64,000 bases of DNA from Echinicola salinicaeni (GTDB taxonomy: Bacteria; Bacteroidota; Bacteroidia; Cytophagales; Cyclobacteriaceae), in assembly GCF_014280965.1 (NCBI RefSeq), contig NZ_JACODZ010000003.1:62001-126000 (forward strand), read 5' to 3'. The notes below the pieces were generated by a model, which was given only the letters and a program-made list of their open reading frames with translations, did no database searches and was not told the origin of the DNA. The translations under genes and the position numbers were made by a program. Shown here in pieces: positions 61,864 through 64,000 of this stretch. Position 1 is the first letter of the stretch. Each line of letters starts with the position of its first letter.

Positions 61864-63144
61864 CTACTGAAATTCTATATGGATAAACTCCACCGAATCA
61901 CTGGCATTGACCAATTTCAAGCCATAAATGGAGCTCAATTGCTCTTTCATTCCTGTAGAATCCTTTGAAGCTAGTTTAATATTGAATCTTCCTGGAAGCT
62001 TGGATTTCATCCTTACCTGCTTGCCCTTTGATCCTTGAATTGCCCTCGCAATTTCAGACAAAGGAGCTCTGAAAATAGCGGTTGTATCTATTCCAGTTTT
62101 GATATATTTTCCCTTTAAGGAATCCGTTTTATACTGGTTTAATTTTAGGGTATCTTCAATCACCAATTCCCAGGAACTGGTTAATTTCAATTCCTTGGAT
62201 TTCTGGAACTGATATTTTTCTACCAGGTAATTTTCAACGACCGTTTTATCCATTGAACCTGAATCCAATTTGTTTTTATAATTGATGATAAAATACTTGT
62301 CCATTTTCTTTTCATTATTGGACTGGATTTGCCAAGTGTCCACTTTTGAATAGTGACTTATTAAATTCCTTAATTGGTAATTATTGAAAATAAGGGAGTC
62401 AGAAAATGCAGCATAAAACTTTTTCGGCATGCTATCAATAGTGACTTCCTCGATACGGACAGTGTAATCCTCAGTTTCTTTTTGGAATACCTTTAGCCCA
62501 TTATCCATAAGGAAAAATGGCGATAAGAATATCAGGTTATGAAAGGCATGTAAAACGAAACTATATATAAGACTGTAGCGGACGCGTAAGTATCCTCCCA
62601 AAAGTCCAAATGATATTTGTGGAAGGGTGAGGAGCGGAAAGATATAGATCAGCTGCTTATAATCTCCAAAATTGAAAATATGGATAAAGCCAAAGAGCAA
62701 AGCAGAGAAATAGAAAATGTATTTATATTTCGCATACCAGAGCTTTTTAACCTTTTTTTCCATTTTTTGCTGAGTTTCCTTGCCCCCTATATAAAACAGT
62801 GAGCTAAATAGTCTAAGCAGGAAATTGTATTTATACCTGAGGTAAGACCTGAACACAAGCTCTTCTAAAAATGGTACTAGAAGTACGACGAGGAAAAATA
62901 AAGTAGACTTTGGATGTTGCTGCAATAATTCAATTATACCATGATTTTCGAAGGAAAATAATCCAGCATTGGCCAGAGCGCTAATTATAACTATGCATAA
63001 TCCAGCGACTATTATATCAATTATTAATATGCCGGTCCAAGCATATAATTTCGCCTTAAATGATTGATATGGACTAGGTTGATCTTGTGGACTTTTTAGA
63101 AACTGTAATAGGTCTGCGTAGGTACTTTTAAAAGTATTAAGCAT
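61864..63144 (-). CDS. CPBP-family intramembrane metalloprotease
   Basis: A 426-residue protein. The N-terminal half has about six to seven helices and the CPBP (Abi/Rce1-like) motifs: LVPFLEELVFRSYLRYKYN (EExxxR), LLFGFIHIFNFG (FxxxH) and SFVLHAFHNLIFL (HxxxN/B). This predicts a zinc-using membrane protease; in bacteria the substrates are seldom known. The C-terminal half (about 225-426) is a soluble, beta-rich extracytoplasmic domain of no recognised family, unusual in size for CPBP proteins. The neighbours do not point to a pathway. Confidence 0.85.
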   Translation of the reverse strand: MLNTFKSTYADLLQFLKSPQDQPSPYQSFKAKLYAWTGILIIDIIVAGLCIVIISALANAGLFSFENHGIIELLQQHPKSTLFFLVVLLVPFLEELVFRSYLRYKYNFLLRLFSSLFYIGGKETQQKMEKKVKKLWYAKYKYIFYFSALLFGFIHIFNFGDYKQLIYIFPLLTLPQISFGLLGGYLRVRYSLIYSFVLHAFHNLIFLSPFFLMDNGLKVFQKETEDYTVRIEEVTIDSMPKKFYAAFSDSLIFNNYQLRNLISHYSKVDTWQIQSNNEKKMDKYFIINYKNKLDSGSMDKTVVENYLVEKYQFQKSKELKLTSSWELVIEDTLKLNQYKTDSLKGKYIKTGIDTTAIFRAPLSEIARAIQGSKGKQVRMKSKLPGRFNIKLASKDSTGMKEQLSSIYGLKLVNASDSVEFIHIEFQ

Positions 63145-63197
63145 GGCTTTTTAAAATTATAATGACCGTTTGAAACTTGCAGGATGTATGAAATAGC

Positions 63198-63929
63198 TCA
63201 ATTATGCTTTTGTTCAGGGTGTTTCATAAAGTCCCATCTTTTGAAATTCTTGTCTTCTGGGAAAAAATGGAGTATGCCATCATAGGTATAGTCCAATTGA
63301 AAATTGGAATTGGCATTACTAAAAACAAGGACATTATTACTTAGCGAATAATTGAATGTTTCATTATTGTTGTTGGCCTGTTTTGAGAGAAAACTAACTA
63401 GCTGAGAGCTTATTTTTACGGTATTGTTCTCCATAAAATGAAAGGCTATGCCCTGGGTAAGCTCATCCCTGTATCTTCTGATGGTATCCAGATTGGCATG
63501 CGGATGTCTTTCATAACTGACAATACTGTATTTTCCAGTCAAATCAAGATTAAGTTGTTTAAAGTAGAGTTGGGTATTGTCTTGGATATCAATCCGCAAT
63601 AAGCTGTCCTGGTCAAAACTAAGGACAAATTTTTCCTTATAGTTGTTGTTTTGTAGGCTTAGCTTATTTCCTGTCAGTTGGTATTTAAAATGATCATTAT
63701 CAAAAAAGTGTTGGCCTATATTCTTATTCCCTTCGAAAATAAGGGAATCTTGACCTTTTACCAGCAGTACACCGCTACTGATATCCAAATCTTTGAGTGT
63801 GGTATTACCTTCTTTGACTATTTTTTTCAAAAGATAATAGCCTTCCTCCAGCTGCTGGGATTCTTTAGTCTGGCAAGATAAAATCAATAAAGAGGAGATG
63901 ATGAGAAGTGCGGTTTTTGAGGAGGTCAT
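63198..63929 (-). CDS. Lipoprotein, unknown function
   Basis: A 243-residue protein with a lipoprotein signal (LLILSCQT, Cys about residue 19). The mature part is beta-rich with repeated short strands such as GVLLVKGQDSLIFEG, GNKLSLQNNNYKEKFVLSF and NVLVFSNANSNFQLDYTYDG, suggesting a lipocalin-like or calycin-like fold; this is a guess from pattern. It is 53 bases upstream of the CPBP gene in the same direction, so possibly co-transcribed. The remaining 71 bases to the window end hold no visible feature. Confidence 0.65.
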   Translation of the reverse strand: MTSSKTALLIISSLLILSCQTKESQQLEEGYYLLKKIVKEGNTTLKDLDISSGVLLVKGQDSLIFEGNKNIGQHFFDNDHFKYQLTGNKLSLQNNNYKEKFVLSFDQDSLLRIDIQDNTQLYFKQLNLDLTGKYSIVSYERHPHANLDTIRRYRDELTQGIAFHFMENNTVKISSQLVSFLSKQANNNNETFNYSLSNNVLVFSNANSNFQLDYTYDGILHFFPEDKNFKRWDFMKHPEQKHN

Positions 63930-64000
63930 AATTTGGATTTAAATAATGAAAAGAACAAATTGGGTTTTGCTTTTATTGGTCAAGATTAATTCAGGGTCCA

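Noticed and set aside
1-64000. tRNA, rRNA, CRISPR arrays, prophage or intact transposase genes
   Set aside because: I looked through the intergenic regions and coding calls and saw none; a tRNA or covariance-model scan could still find something small.

Overview
The window looks like chromosomal DNA from a Bacteroidota bacterium, probably order Cytophagales and close to Cyclobacteriaceae (Echinicola, Algoriphagus, Cyclobacterium); this placement rests on gene content and style, not on a database search. Supporting signs are AT-rich DNA, TTG start codons, promoters of the TTTG/TAnnTTTG type, type IX secretion parts and cargo (GldJ, PorP/SprF, type A and type B sorting domains), a SusC/TonB-like outer membrane receptor and a bacillithiol-linked YtxJ protein. 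I saw no rRNA, tRNA, CRISPR array, prophage or intact insertion sequence.

Layout. 1-5 kb: cut-off hflK, a haem-copper oxidase subunit III gene and mfd. 5-9.4 kb: GldJ-like lipoprotein and a large secreted Ycf48-type propeller with a type IX sorting tail. 9.5-18.6 kb: PafA-type alkaline phosphatase, secreted M24 aminopeptidase, a small secreted carboxypeptidase-regulatory-like protein, ArsR-YjjG pair, pruA, two outer membrane barrels and a repeat-rich spacer. 18.4-25.8 kb: gltX with a small partner, a PorP plus SprB-repeat cargo operon, a 680-base AT-rich spacer, lysA and a secreted protein. 25.9-31.7 kb: sensor kinase/response regulator, queG, ruvB and apbE. 31.7-40.2 kb: ZIP transporter, then the acetate block (DUF4212 + sodium symporter + acs + CNMP/CBS/DUF294 protein + DnaQ-like exonuclease). 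40.2-46.1 kb: DUF4403 lipoprotein, YtxJ, TonB-receptor-like protein and fasciclin protein.

46.2-52.3 kb is the most distinctive part: a same-strand run of SDR, TspO, SRPBCC and three different photolyase/cryptochrome-family genes that overlap or nearly touch. One is a FAD domain without the usual N-terminal antenna domain but with an extra C-terminal domain. One has changed flavin-site residues. One belongs by sequence to the bacterial Fe-S (6-4) photolyase group but has only two cysteines, so it cannot bind the usual four-cysteine cluster. Together they look like a light/UV response operon.

52.3-64 kb: nitrilase-family hydrolase, a dihydrofolate-reductase-like gene broken by one stop codon, a membrane AraC-TPR regulator facing two tandem duplicated lipoproteins across a 21-base-period direct repeat, a DoxX-glutathione peroxidase-OhrR operon with a textbook Bacteroidota promoter, a small inverted-repeat element, an Acg-type nitroreductase with an FNR-like site next to a Crp/Fnr gene, then DUF3995, a CPBP protease and a lipoprotein.

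All calls were made by eye from the sequence. Residue alignments to named reference proteins are from memory and are marked as inference where they matter.
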